64,000 nt of DNA. Origin: JAAYUK01 sp964392915 (GTDB lineage: Bacteria; Nitrospirota; Thermodesulfovibrionia; Thermodesulfovibrionales; Dissulfurispiraceae). Numbering within the stretch: position 1 is the stretch's first letter; each line of letters starts with the position of its first letter. Both the position numbers and the translations under genes were made by a program. The stretch is from contig CAYMRS010000002.1 in NCBI GenBank assembly GCA_964392915.1, positions 32,221-96,220 of the forward strand, in the 5' to 3' direction. The notes under the pieces are model-generated. The model worked only from the letters and a program-made list of their open reading frames with translations, was not told the origin of the DNA and did no database searches. Positions 32,456 to 41,271 of the stretch are shown in pieces.

Positions 32456-33579
32456 GTTCCATCCGCGATAAAATCATAAATCTCATCCGGAAGACCGGGC
32501 CCATCAGTTTCGAACACTTCATGGAAATGGCGCTGTACATGCCGGGGCACGGCTTTTATATGCGCGACCGCCAACCGGTCGGTCGCGAGGGCGATTTTTA
32601 TACAAGTTCTCAGCTTCATCCGGTATTCGGCGCATTGCTTGGCCGGCAGGTGGAGGAGTGCTGGCTGACGCTTGGCAATCCTTCGCCCTTCACGGTTGTC
32701 GAAATGGGGGCCGGTGCCGGGCATCTGGCAAAGGACATGCTTTCATTCTTAAGCTCCCGGCTGATCTACAATTCGCTGCGATATGTGATCGTCGAACGCA
32801 ATCCGCACGTGCGGGTCCGCCAGCAGCAGCTTCTGAAGGAGCATACTCCTCGTGTCAACTGGGTGGAAAGCATTGATGCGCTGAAAAAGTCGGTGACCGG
32901 ATGTTTTCTCTCCAATGAACTTCCCGATGCGTTCCCGGTGAGGCTTGTACAGATGGATTCGTCTTTTGAGGAGATTTTTGTGGGAGAGCATCAGAATGAG
33001 TTCGTCGAGGTCGGCCGTCCCTGCAGCCCTGAGGTCGAGCGCTATCTTGCCTCGTTTGCTCCCGGTCTCGCATCTGTATTTAGCGCTGGAGACAGGACTG
33101 AGGTGAATCTTCAGATCTGGCCATGGCTGGAATCCATATCAGCCAAGCTGTCCGAGGGGTTTCTTCTGACAATCGATTATGGATACCCCGCGTTTGAGTA
33201 TTACTGTGCCGGGAGGAACCGCGGCACACTGCTCTGCTACAGCGAACACAGTGTCAGTGAAGACCCGTATCAGAATGTTGGCGGGCAGGATATTACCGCG
33301 CATGTCAATTTCACTTCTCTGAAGCGGTGGGGCGAAGAGGTCGGCTTCAAAACGATCGGTTTTTGTCCGCAGGGGCCCTATCTGATTTCACTCGGACTCG
33401 ATGAGGTGCTTCCCGAACTCGAACCCGGCACGGATAGTTTTGCCTCAGCGCGGATACGGAATCTGATTCTTCCGGAAGGTATGGGAGAGTCGCATAAGGT
33501 GCTGATGCAGTATAAGGGTGAGCGCTCGCTGAATCTGCGCGGATTCGCGCTCAGGAATCAGTCGAGGCTTTTGACGTAA
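32452..33579 (+). CDS. SAM-dependent methyltransferase, NDUFAF7/MidA family (COG1565)
   Basis: A 375-residue protein with the family N-terminus (GPISFEHFMEMALYMPGHGF, YTSSQLHPVFGALLGRQ) and the SAM-binding Rossmann motif VVEMGAGAGHLAKDML. The acidic LTIDYGYP motif is also present. In eukaryotes NDUFAF7 methylates an arginine of complex I; the bacterial substrate is unknown. It starts with GTG overlapping nadA, so the two are translationally coupled. Its 3' end overlaps the convergent TIM-barrel gene by 29 bases. Confidence 0.87.
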   Translation: MSSIRDKIINLIRKTGPISFEHFMEMALYMPGHGFYMRDRQPVGREGDFYTSSQLHPVFGALLGRQVEECWLTLGNPSPFTVVEMGAGAGHLAKDMLSFLSSRLIYNSLRYVIVERNPHVRVRQQQLLKEHTPRVNWVESIDALKKSVTGCFLSNELPDAFPVRLVQMDSSFEEIFVGEHQNEFVEVGRPCSPEVERYLASFAPGLASVFSAGDRTEVNLQIWPWLESISAKLSEGFLLTIDYGYPAFEYYCAGRNRGTLLCYSEHSVSEDPYQNVGGQDITAHVNFTSLKRWGEEVGFKTIGFCPQGPYLISLGLDEVLPELEPGTDSFASARIRNLILPEGMGESHKVLMQYKGERSLNLRGFALRNQSRLLT

Positions 33580-34336
33580 GGGCGGCCAGCCTCTGCAGGC
33601 TCAGCAGAACACGGTCCGGCGCATGATTCTCGATGGTGTTGATGCATTCCCGCCCGCGCAGTGCCTCGAACAGTTTTTCGAAATCAAAAACGCCTTCCCC
33701 GATTGGCAGATGCTGGTCAGCGCTCCGGTCATTGTCATGGAGGTGCAGCTCTACAATGTATTTACCGAGTTCGCAGAGCCAGGTTTCGAGCGGTACGGCC
33801 GAAAAGAGATTAAAGTGTCCGGTGTCGAAGCAGATGCCGAAATGTTCAGAACCGGCAGCTTCCATGAGCATCCGCAGACTTGAAGGCTCATCTTCAAAAA
33901 TGTTTTCAATGGCAATCGTCATGCCGAGCCTTTTTGCACGTTCAATAAACGGTGTCCAGAGTTCGACGCTGTTTTCGAGCCACGGGCTCACGCTGAGAGA
34001 ATACTTCCACTTTTCATATCCGGAGTGAAAGACGATGGCTTTCGGCCGCAGCACCTCCGCGACATCGAAAATCTGCGTGAATCGCGCAATAGTCGCTTCG
34101 CGGATACGCGAGTCAATTGCAGCCGGACAGAGATCCATGAACGGGGCATGAAAGGAGAGCGACGGACCATAGGAAAGGTCGGCCCGAGCGCGGCTCAGGT
34201 CTGCGAGCGTGAGTGCGTCGAGACAGTCGGCGTTGAAGTATATCTCAAGATTCAGCCGGCGTTCAGCGATGAGACTGATGTACTCAGGAATGCGCTGAAA
34301 CGGGATATGGACATGCGGGGAGAAAGCGACTGGCAT
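33551..34336 (-). CDS. Sugar phosphate isomerase/epimerase-like TIM-barrel protein
   Basis: A 261-residue protein of the xylose isomerase-like AP2Ec fold. The start at 34336 fits the family (MPVAFSPHVHIPFQRIPEY) and lies 4 bases after the FmdB-like gene stop. Longer frames read through a basic tract antisense to that gene. Motifs for a metal-dependent barrel: LSFHAPFMDLCP, AIENIFEDEPSSL, FGICFDTGHFNLF and IVELHLHDNDRSADQHLPIG (His/Asp/Glu ligands). The substrate cannot be told; endonuclease IV-like relatives exist. Probably co-transcribed with the zinc-ribbon gene upstream. Confidence 0.85.
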   Translation of the reverse strand: MPVAFSPHVHIPFQRIPEYISLIAERRLNLEIYFNADCLDALTLADLSRARADLSYGPSLSFHAPFMDLCPAAIDSRIREATIARFTQIFDVAEVLRPKAIVFHSGYEKWKYSLSVSPWLENSVELWTPFIERAKRLGMTIAIENIFEDEPSSLRMLMEAAGSEHFGICFDTGHFNLFSAVPLETWLCELGKYIVELHLHDNDRSADQHLPIGEGVFDFEKLFEALRGRECINTIENHAPDRVLLSLQRLAALTSKASTDS

Positions 34337-34340
34337 GAGA

Positions 34341-34643
34341 CTATGCCGCCGCTTCGCTCTTTTTGGGTGTATCGGGCTTTGATTCGGGTTTGGTTTCAGT
34401 CTTGGCGTCGGGATCAGAACCGGAGGCACTCTTGGCCTCTGCTTCCGCAGCTTTTTTCCGGTCGCCCGGCGCATAGTCACTGATATACCATCCGTTGCCT
34501 TTCAGCACAAATGACGTGTTTGAGATAAGTTTTTTAAGCTCCCCGAGGCATTTCGGGCATTCTGCAAGCGGTGCATCACTGAACTTCTGCATGATATCAA
34601 ACTGATGACCGCATTTTTGACATCCGTATTCATAGATTGGCAT
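34341..34643 (-). CDS. FmdB-type zinc ribbon protein
   Basis: A 100-residue small protein. The N-terminal half is the FmdB/CxxC regulatory-protein zinc ribbon (MPIYEYGCQKCGHQFDIM, then AECPKC) with four metal-binding cysteines. It is followed by the usual NTSFVLKGNGWYISDY segment. The last 30 residues are a Lys/Glu/Ser/Pro-rich low-complexity tail. Family role is loosely linked to transcriptional regulation and is not established. It is divergent from rplU. Confidence 0.88.
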   Translation of the reverse strand: MPIYEYGCQKCGHQFDIMQKFSDAPLAECPKCLGELKKLISNTSFVLKGNGWYISDYAPGDRKKAAEAEAKSASGSDPDAKTETKPESKPDTPKKSEAAA

Positions 34644-34724
34644 GGCATGAACCTCCCTGCTAAAACTTATAGTTAATATTTTACTGCGGTGAGAGCAGTA
34701 ACGTCAAGAAATCGTTCGGTTTTG

Positions 34725-34753
34725 TTGACTTTTATCGAACAGTTCTGTTTATA
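34725..34753 (+). promoter_or_regulatory. rplU-rpmA promoter
   Basis: TTGACT (34725-34730) and TTTATA (34748-34753) are 17 bases apart. They are followed by AGGAGGTGAT just before the rplU start at 34784. Confidence 0.7.
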
Positions 34754-34783
34754 TATAAGTCTGATTTTTGAGGAGGTGATCGT

Positions 34784-35098
34784 ATGTACGCAATAGTCCA
34801 GTCTGGCAGCGAGCAGATCCGTGTTGCAGCGGGTGATGAGATTGCTGTTCAGAAGGTTGAAGGTGACGTGAATGCGGAAGTTGTTCTGGATAAGGTCCTG
34901 ATGGTTGCGAAAGACGGATCCTTTGTGTTCGGCGCCCCGTATGTGTCCGGTGCGAGCATAAAGGCTGAAATCGTGAAAACCGAGAAAAATGACAAGGTTC
35001 TTGTGTACGGTCCGAGCCCGAAGAAGGCAATCCGCAAGCTGAGAGGCCATCGGCAACTTTACACCACGCTGAAAATCAAAGAAATAATCGGAGGCTAA
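34784..35098 (+). CDS. rplU: 50S ribosomal protein L21
   Basis: A 104-residue large-subunit ribosomal protein. It starts with MYAIVQSGSEQIRVAAGD and ends with the KKAIRKLRGHRQLYTTLKI stretch near the C-terminus that contacts 23S rRNA. A near-perfect ribosome binding site (AGGAGGTGAT) precedes it. It is the first gene of rplU-rpmA-obgE-proB, the standard order in many bacteria; rpmA follows after 2 bases. Confidence 0.97.
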   Translation: MYAIVQSGSEQIRVAAGDEIAVQKVEGDVNAEVVLDKVLMVAKDGSFVFGAPYVSGASIKAEIVKTEKNDKVLVYGPSPKKAIRKLRGHRQLYTTLKIKEIIGG

Positions 35099-35100
35099 CA

Positions 35101-35376
35101 ATGGCTCATAAAAAAGGCGTAGGAAGCTCAAAAAACGGTCGTGACAGTGAATCGCAACGACTTGGTGTAAAACGGTTCGGCGGACAGGTTGTTCGCGCAG
35201 GCAATATACTTTGCCGTCAGCGCGGCACAAAGTTTCATCCGGGGACCAACGTTGGCTGCGGCAGAGATTACACTCTTTTTGCACTGGTTGACGGTGTAGT
35301 AACGTTCGAGCGCAAGGACAAGACGCGCACGAAGATCAGTGTCTATCCGGTTCAGGAGCAGGCCGCCACGGCCTAA
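35101..35376 (+). CDS. rpmA: 50S ribosomal protein L27
   Basis: A 91-residue ribosomal protein. The flexible N-terminal tail AHKKGVGSSKNGRDSESQRL reaches the peptidyl transferase centre. It continues with GVKRFGGQVVRAGNILCRQRG and FHPGTNVGCGRDYTLFAL. No N-terminal cleavage extension is present. It lies between rplU and obgE and is followed by a terminator-like hairpin. Confidence 0.97.
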   Translation: MAHKKGVGSSKNGRDSESQRLGVKRFGGQVVRAGNILCRQRGTKFHPGTNVGCGRDYTLFALVDGVVTFERKDKTRTKISVYPVQEQAATA

Positions 35377-35398
35377 CTCCTTGGAGCTAAAAGAAAGG

Positions 35399-35430
35399 AA
35401 GGCAGTTCGGTACGCCGGACTGCCTTTTTT
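35399..35430 (+). terminator. Terminator or attenuator between rpmA and obgE
   Basis: AAGGCAGTTCGG (35399-35410) pairs with CCGGACTGCCTT (35415-35426) with one G-T pair around a 4-base loop, followed by six Ts. It ends 6 bases before the obgE ATG and takes up the place of its ribosome binding site. It can thus cut the ribosomal genes off from obgE-proB or throttle them. Confidence 0.75.
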
Positions 35431-35435
35431 ATTCC

Positions 35436-36470
35436 ATGCAATTTGTTGATTATGTGAAAGCATATGTGAAGTCCGGCGACGGCGGGAAAGGCTGCATCAG
35501 TCTGCGCCGCGAAAAATTTATTCCCAAAGGCGGTCCGGACGGCGGCGACGGCGGACGCGGCGGGCATGTTATTGTTCGCGCGACGTCAGAACTGAATACG
35601 CTTCTGGACTTGCGGTATCATCGTGAATACAAGGCAGAGCGTGGCGACCACGGCAGGGGCTCCAATAAGAGCGGCAGTGATGCAGAGGACAAGATTATTC
35701 TGGTTCCTGTCGGAACGGTGATTAAGGATGCTGAAACCGATGAGGTTATTGCTGACCTTGATTGTGAAGGTGCTGAGGTCATAGTCGCCCGCGGAGGCAG
35801 AGGAGGCCAGGGTAATCAGCATTTTGCGACTGCCCGGCGGCAGACGCCGCGTTTTGCGCAGCCGGGAGAGCCGGGAGAAGAGCGCTGGCTTGTTCTTGAG
35901 CTCAAGCTGCTTGCTGATGTTGGTCTTATCGGCCTGCCCAATGCGGGGAAATCGACGCTGATATCAAAAATATCGGCTGCTCGTCCAAAGATTGCAGATT
36001 ATCCATTTACAACACTGGTGCCGAACCTCGGCGTGGTCAAGATGGGTGAATACAAGAGTTTTGTCGTTGCCGACATACCGGGACTCATTGAGGGAGCGCA
36101 TGCCGGTGCAGGTCTTGGATTCCAGTTTCTCCGTCATGTGGAGCGGACGACCCTGCTTTTGCATCTCGTCGATGTTTCTGAAATGGCGGTCGAAGAGCCT
36201 GTTGCAACGTTTGAAAAGATTAACAGGGAGCTAGTATTATACAATCCTGAATTGATGGCGAAACCCATGGTGGTCGTTGCCGCGAAGCTCGACATTGCCG
36301 GGGAGCGCGCGAAATATAAATCACTGCAGAAGCACTGCAAAAAGAAGAAATTGCCGTTTTTCGGCATTTCTGCTGCGACCGGTGAAGGCATTCAGGAGCT
36401 GGTCGCATATCTTTCTGTCCGGGTTGAAGAGGCGCGGAATGAGCCGTCTTGTCATAAAGATCGGGAGTAA
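35436..36470 (+). CDS. obgE: Obg-family GTPase
   Basis: A 344-residue GTPase of large-ribosomal-subunit assembly and stress signalling. Residues 1-158 are the glycine-rich Obg fold (SGDGGKGCISLRREKFIP, GGPDGGDGGRGGHV). The G domain follows with GLPNAGKSTL (G1), a PFTTLVPNLG switch, DIPGLIEGA (G3) and AAKLDIA in place of the usual NKxD (G4). No Shine-Dalgarno is seen because the preceding terminator hairpin ends 6 bases upstream. Its 3' end overlaps proB by 32 bases. Confidence 0.95.
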   Translation: MQFVDYVKAYVKSGDGGKGCISLRREKFIPKGGPDGGDGGRGGHVIVRATSELNTLLDLRYHREYKAERGDHGRGSNKSGSDAEDKIILVPVGTVIKDAETDEVIADLDCEGAEVIVARGGRGGQGNQHFATARRQTPRFAQPGEPGEERWLVLELKLLADVGLIGLPNAGKSTLISKISAARPKIADYPFTTLVPNLGVVKMGEYKSFVVADIPGLIEGAHAGAGLGFQFLRHVERTTLLLHLVDVSEMAVEEPVATFEKINRELVLYNPELMAKPMVVVAAKLDIAGERAKYKSLQKHCKKKKLPFFGISAATGEGIQELVAYLSVRVEEARNEPSCHKDRE

Positions 36471-37539
36471 TGTTCTCACACAGAAAAAGGGCGGCCTGAA
36501 CGTCAAGCGGATTGCCGCAATCGCGAAAGAAGTCAATGAGCTTGCCGGCGGCGGGCATGAAGTGGTTTTGGTTTCATCTGGTGCCATTGCCGCGGGAATG
36601 GGGAAACTCGGTTTTGATAAAAAGCCTACGGAGATCCAGCTCAAACAGGCCTGTGCGGCAGTTGGCCAGTCGCTGCTGATGCGTTCGTACGGCAGATGCT
36701 TTCGGCGGTATGGCCGCAAAGTAGGACAGATTCTTCTGACACGGGGGGTTTTTTCTTATCGCGGAACCTACCTCAATGCCAAGAACACGGTCCATGCGCT
36801 GCTGTCGTTCGGCGTTATTCCCATCGTGAATGAGAATGACACCATATCTACCGACGAGATCAAATTCGGCGACAACGATCGTCTGGCAGCTCTGGTGGCG
36901 GGTTTAATTGATGCGGACAGGCTTTTTATCCTCTCTGATGTTGATGGTCTGTATCCTGATGATCCCAAGAAAAATCCGAAGGCGCGGTTGATTACGACCG
37001 TCGAAGAAATCACACCCGATATCGAAAAGATGGCAGGCGGCGCGGGCAGCATTGTGGGCACGGGCGGTATGTATTCAAAACTGCTTGCCGCCAAGAGAGC
37101 AAACGCGCACGGCATAACGGTGCATATTGTCTCGGGCAGGACCTATGGGCTTGTCAGTGCCGTTCTTGACGGCAAAAAACGCGGAACGACGTTTCTTCCG
37201 CAAGAACAGCGAATCACCTCCCGCAAGGGCTGGATTGCGTATGGTGCCCGCTCGAAGGGCCATCTTGTACTTGACGACGGTGCCGTCCGGGCGGTGCTGA
37301 CAGGGGGGAAAAGCCTGCTCCCCTCCGGAATCGTGAAGGTTGACGGCGCATTCAAGAGCGGCGATGCCGTGTTCTGCGTCGACGCTTCGGGATCGCAGAA
37401 AGCCAAAGGTATCGTCAATTACTCTTCTGATGATATTGAACGCATCCGGGGCAGACGGACATCTGAAATCGAAGGCATTCTCGGCTTCAAGTATTCCGAT
37501 GAAGTGATTCATCGTGATAATATGGTTATCCTGCCATAG
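36439..37539 (+). CDS. proB: Glutamate 5-kinase with PUA domain
   Basis: A 366-residue enzyme phosphorylating glutamate, the first step of proline synthesis. The start at 36439 (MSRLVIKIGSNVLTQKKGG) is family-typical and lies inside the obgE 3' end. The amino-acid kinase domain (about 1-255) has VLVSSGAIAAGMGKLG, VNENDTISTDEIKFGDNDRL and GTGGMYSKLLAAKRA. The C-terminal PUA domain (about 275-355) is present, as in the long form subject to proline feedback. No proA is seen after it. Confidence 0.95.
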   Translation: MSRLVIKIGSNVLTQKKGGLNVKRIAAIAKEVNELAGGGHEVVLVSSGAIAAGMGKLGFDKKPTEIQLKQACAAVGQSLLMRSYGRCFRRYGRKVGQILLTRGVFSYRGTYLNAKNTVHALLSFGVIPIVNENDTISTDEIKFGDNDRLAALVAGLIDADRLFILSDVDGLYPDDPKKNPKARLITTVEEITPDIEKMAGGAGSIVGTGGMYSKLLAAKRANAHGITVHIVSGRTYGLVSAVLDGKKRGTTFLPQEQRITSRKGWIAYGARSKGHLVLDDGAVRAVLTGGKSLLPSGIVKVDGAFKSGDAVFCVDASGSQKAKGIVNYSSDDIERIRGRRTSEIEGILGFKYSDEVIHRDNMVILP

Positions 37540-37654
37540 CTTCGGGATTTCCTGTCTCAGTCTCGTTTTTGTGTGGTTCCCTGCCTTCCGTATCCTGCTT
37601 TCTTGAATCTATTCTCTGATAGTGTTCAGATTTTCCTGCCCCCCCCCGTCCCCA

Positions 37655-37683
37655 TTGTCGATCTCGCTATCCGGCGCTATAAT
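37655..37683 (+). promoter_or_regulatory. Promoter of the universal stress gene, likely leaderless
   Basis: TTGTCG (37655-37660) and a perfect TATAAT (37678-37683) are 17 bases apart. The ATG at 37690 is exactly where transcription should start. A run of nine Cs (37639-37647) lies 8 bases before the -35. Confidence 0.6.
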
Positions 37684-37689
37684 TGAGTC

Positions 37690-38526
37690 ATGTACACAAA
37701 AGTACTGGCAACTATCAATGAGTCTTCCAACTCCGAAATCGCGGCACGCTATGCGATTATTTTTGCAAAGGCCTGCAGAGCATCGATTACATTTCTCTAT
37801 GTGAATCCCTGCGGTTCATGCACAGAGCATTTCAATCGTGCCGAAGCTTCACTGAAGCGCCTGTTTCTCCTGGCAGAATAGTCCGGAGTGTTCGCGGAAA
37901 GCCTGACTGAGAGCGGTGACCCACTGAAAGAAATCATCAATGTCGTTCGGCGCGACAATATTGATATCGTCTTTGCCTCGACACGCAAGGGGGATATCGG
38001 CAGGAGGTATTTTGCAAGTACGCTGTCAAAAGAACTCCTCTTGAAGCTTCCCTGTTCCGTTGTTTTGCTGAGAATTGTTCATGTCGGCAAAATACATCCG
38101 AAAAGAATTCTGGTGCCGTTGCCTGGCAGGATTCCCAATCCCGAGGAGCGGGCCTTTTTTATCGCGAAACTCACTGAAGGGTTTGGTTCTGCCTTAACAC
38201 TATTTCATTCCCCCCGCGGCATCTCCAGTTTTTTCCATGGTGAACTGCACTTGCCGCCTCTTGAACGAGAACGGAGAATCCCCGGAGACGTTGATAAATT
38301 TATGGAACAGCTGCATCGGTATCGCATAGCGCATGATAGCAGGACCGGTCATGGCGGCGTTGCGCATTCAATCGCAATTGAAGCATTGATCCGTAGGAAT
38401 GACCTGATCGTCATGGGAGCGAGTGAACGCGGGTTGCTGAAAAGCATTCTCTATGGCAACCCCGTCGAGGATATTCTGCGGAGTCCCCCGTGCAATCTCA
38501 TGATATTCAAGGCGAGTAAGAAGTGA
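37690..38526 (+). pseudogene. Universal stress protein (two UspA domains) with in-frame amber codon
   Basis: One frame of 278 codons encodes a tandem UspA-type protein, but codon 64 is TAG (37879-37881). Before the stop: MYTKVLATINESSNSEIAAR and FAKACRASITFLYVNP, the usual UspA start. After it the frame continues without a gap (FAESLTESGDPLKEIINVV, DIVFASTRKGD, RILVPLPG) and the second domain ends with DLIVMGASERGLLKSILYGN and SPPCNLMIFK. A GTG at 37888 could restart translation of the long 3' part. A point mutation, suppression or an assembly error are all possible. The P-type ATPase gene lies just downstream. Confidence 0.75.
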
Positions 38527-38589
38527 AGGCACGATGGTGGGATTAGACACCAAGTGCTTGATCCTGATTTTGTTCTCGAACGCGATACT

Positions 38590-41271
38590 ATGAGAATTCA
38601 TAATTTATCGACTGCAGAAGCATTGCAGAGCCTCGTCACGAGGGACATCGGCTTGGATGACGATGAAGCCCGGCGTCGATTGGCGGAATACGGGTTCAAC
38701 GAGATACGAAAGGTGCAAAAAAAACCGCTCTTCCTGAAGTTTTTTTCCCAGTTCACTCATTTTCTTGCAGTGCTCCTCTGGATAGCCGCCTGCCTGGCGT
38801 TTCTTTCCGAATATTTCAGCCCGGGGGAGGGTATGCTGTCGCTGGGCATTGCGATCATTGCGGTTATCATGATCAACGCGCTCTTCACCTTTATTCAGGA
38901 GTATAGGGCGGAGAAGGTCATAGAGGCATTACAGAAACAGCTTCCATTTATGGTGAAGGTGATCCGCTCGGGGAATCAGGCAGACATCCGCGCGTGCGAG
39001 GTGGTTCCCGGTGATGTAATAGTAGTGAACGAGGGTGATAAGGTTCCGGCAGACGGGCGGCTTATTGAGGCAAACAGGCTTATGGTCAACAATGCTCCGC
39101 TGACCGGCGAATCCGACGTGCGAGCCAGAACGGCGCTTCCGTTTGCCGGCGAGTTCATTGATAGTCCCAACATCGTCTTTGCGGGGACGCATATCATCAG
39201 CGGCACCGGAAAGGCTGTTGTCTTAGCCACCGGCATGACTACCGAGTTCGGCAAGATTGCCCATCTGACCAGTACCGTGGAGCCCGGCTTGAGTCCGCTG
39301 CAGAAAGAGATCATTCGGGTGACCCGGATTGTGGCTGCAATAGCCGTGATAACGGGCGTCTTTTTCTTTGCGATCGGATTTCTTGCCGGCAAGGATTTCT
39401 GGCACAATTTTCTCTTTGCGATCGGAATTCTCATCGCCAATGTTCCTGAAGGGCTGCTTCCTACGGTGACGCTCTCACTCGCCATGGGCAGCCAGAGAAT
39501 GGCGAAGAGAAATGCATTGATCAAGACGCTCTCCGCAGTCGAAACGCTCGGCTCTGTCACGTATATCTGCACCGACAAGACCGGTACCCTGACCAGAAAT
39601 ATGATGGAAGCACGAAAAGTCTGGACCCTGCATTGCGGCGGACAGAACATTATTGAACATCACGATCCGTCCAACAGCAGATTCATGGCTGTTGCGGCTT
39701 TCTGCAATAATGCTTCATTCGACGATAACGCCTGCCGTGGAGATTCAACCGAAGTTGCGCTTTTGCGAGCGTCCCGTATTTATGTAGCTGATAAAAAGGC
39801 GGAGCGGCTGCGTGAAATACCCTTCGACTCGGACAGAAAAATGATGACAACGCTGACCATCGTTGACGGTGCGCCATGTGTACTCACAAAAGGAGCCGTA
39901 GAGATGGTTCTGTCTTTATGCGTCGATATTGCCGGGCCGGAGGGGATAAAGCCGCTTGATGATGCAAGCAGGGTGACACTCATGCGGGCATATCAGGATA
40001 TGATGGACGAGGGTCTCCGGGTCATGGCCTTTGCTTTCAGGTTGTTACAGGCAGTTCCTCCTGAAGACGAGGAACTTGAAGTCGGACTGAGTTTTGCCGG
40101 ACTGATAGGGCTGGAAGATCCTCCCCGACCTGAAGTTGCCGAGGCAGTAGGAAAGTGTTGTGAAGCCGGGATCAGGGTGCTCATGATCACCGGAGATGCA
40201 GGGCGCACCGCTGGTGCAATCGCCCGGCAGGTCGGCCTTGCAGAATCTTCGGCCCGGATTATTGAGGCGAAAGAATTCGAGGCCATGAGTGACCGAGATT
40301 TATTTAGAGCCGTTCAATCAGGAGCGCGCATATTTGCCAGAATGACGCCGCGTCATAAGATGAGAGTGGTATCGGTATTGAAGGATGAGGGCGAGCGGGT
40401 TGCGGTCACCGGCGATGGCGTGAACGATGCTCCTGCACTCAGAAAGGCTGATATCGGCATCGCCATGGGGATATCCGGAACGGACGTTGCAAAGGAATCG
40501 GCGGACATGATTCTTCTGGACGACAATTTTGCGTCGATCGTTAATGCTATTGAAGAAGGTAGGGCAATCTATGAAAACATCCGGAAGTTCATCAGCTATA
40601 TTTTTGCATCAAATATCCCGGAAGCGGTTCCGTTTATCGTATATGTTCTTTTCAGTATTCCTCTTCCCCTGACCATTCTTCAGATCCTCGCAATTGATCT
40701 CGGGACCGACCTGTTTCCGGCGCTTGCCCTCGGGGCTGAAGCTCCGTCCCCGGAAGTCATGAAACAGCCCCCGAGAGATCCGGAGGAACGGCTCCTGAGC
40801 GCAGGGCTGCTCGCGCGCGCCTATCTCTTTCTCGGCCCGATTGAGGCCTTCGCGGGGCTTTTCGGTTTTTTCTTTTTCCTGCAATCGTCGGGATGGCACT
40901 ATGGTGAGGTTCTTGCTGCCGACAGTTCGCTCTATATTCAGGCAACAACGGTTTGTATGGGGGCGATTATCATCGCACAGGTAGGCAATGTATTTGCCTG
41001 CCGGTCTTTCAGAGCGTCGATCTTTTCGATCGGATTTTTTTCCAACCGGCTTGTTCTCATTGGCATTGTCCTTGAACTCATTTTGGCAGCCATCATCATC
41101 TATACGGGGGCTGGCAACTCCTTTTTCGGAACCGCACCGGTTGATATGCGTGTCTGGCTCATGCTCATTCCCTTCGCCGTTTTGATCATATTGGCCGAAG
41201 AGGGAAGGAAATATATCGTCAGAAGTAAGAACAGATGTGTTTCGCAGGGACTGATCGCTCAAAAGCGGTAA
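38590..41271 (+). CDS. Cation-transporting P-type ATPase (P2 type)
   Basis: An 893-residue membrane pump. The start at 38590 (MRIHNLSTAEALQSL) fits the family's N-terminal cation-ATPase domain; a GTG at 38554 is the alternative. Motifs: TGES at 172-175 (actuator), IANVPEGLLPTVTLSLA in M4, the phosphorylated Asp329 in CTDKTGTLT, and TGDGVNDAP (607-615). It has about ten transmembrane segments, with IPEAVPFIVYVLF and AIDLGTDLFPALALGAE in M5-M6. The PEGLL and GTDLFPA motifs resemble the Na+/K+- and Ca2+-ATPase branches more than heavy-metal pumps. The ion is not certain. It follows the universal stress gene by about 60 bases, suggesting co-expression. Confidence 0.92.
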   Translation: MRIHNLSTAEALQSLVTRDIGLDDDEARRRLAEYGFNEIRKVQKKPLFLKFFSQFTHFLAVLLWIAACLAFLSEYFSPGEGMLSLGIAIIAVIMINALFTFIQEYRAEKVIEALQKQLPFMVKVIRSGNQADIRACEVVPGDVIVVNEGDKVPADGRLIEANRLMVNNAPLTGESDVRARTALPFAGEFIDSPNIVFAGTHIISGTGKAVVLATGMTTEFGKIAHLTSTVEPGLSPLQKEIIRVTRIVAAIAVITGVFFFAIGFLAGKDFWHNFLFAIGILIANVPEGLLPTVTLSLAMGSQRMAKRNALIKTLSAVETLGSVTYICTDKTGTLTRNMMEARKVWTLHCGGQNIIEHHDPSNSRFMAVAAFCNNASFDDNACRGDSTEVALLRASRIYVADKKAERLREIPFDSDRKMMTTLTIVDGAPCVLTKGAVEMVLSLCVDIAGPEGIKPLDDASRVTLMRAYQDMMDEGLRVMAFAFRLLQAVPPEDEELEVGLSFAGLIGLEDPPRPEVAEAVGKCCEAGIRVLMITGDAGRTAGAIARQVGLAESSARIIEAKEFEAMSDRDLFRAVQSGARIFARMTPRHKMRVVSVLKDEGERVAVTGDGVNDAPALRKADIGIAMGISGTDVAKESADMILLDDNFASIVNAIEEGRAIYENIRKFISYIFASNIPEAVPFIVYVLFSIPLPLTILQILAIDLGTDLFPALALGAEAPSPEVMKQPPRDPEERLLSAGLLARAYLFLGPIEAFAGLFGFFFFLQSSGWHYGEVLAADSSLYIQATTVCMGAIIIAQVGNVFACRSFRASIFSIGFFSNRLVLIGIVLELILAAIIIYTGAGNSFFGTAPVDMRVWLMLIPFAVLIILAEEGRKYIVRSKNRCVSQGLIAQKR

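Noticed and set aside
37690..38526. TAG considered as recoded pyrrolysine or selenocysteine codon
   Set aside because: UspA proteins do not use these residues, TAG is not a selenocysteine codon, and no pyl genes are in the window.
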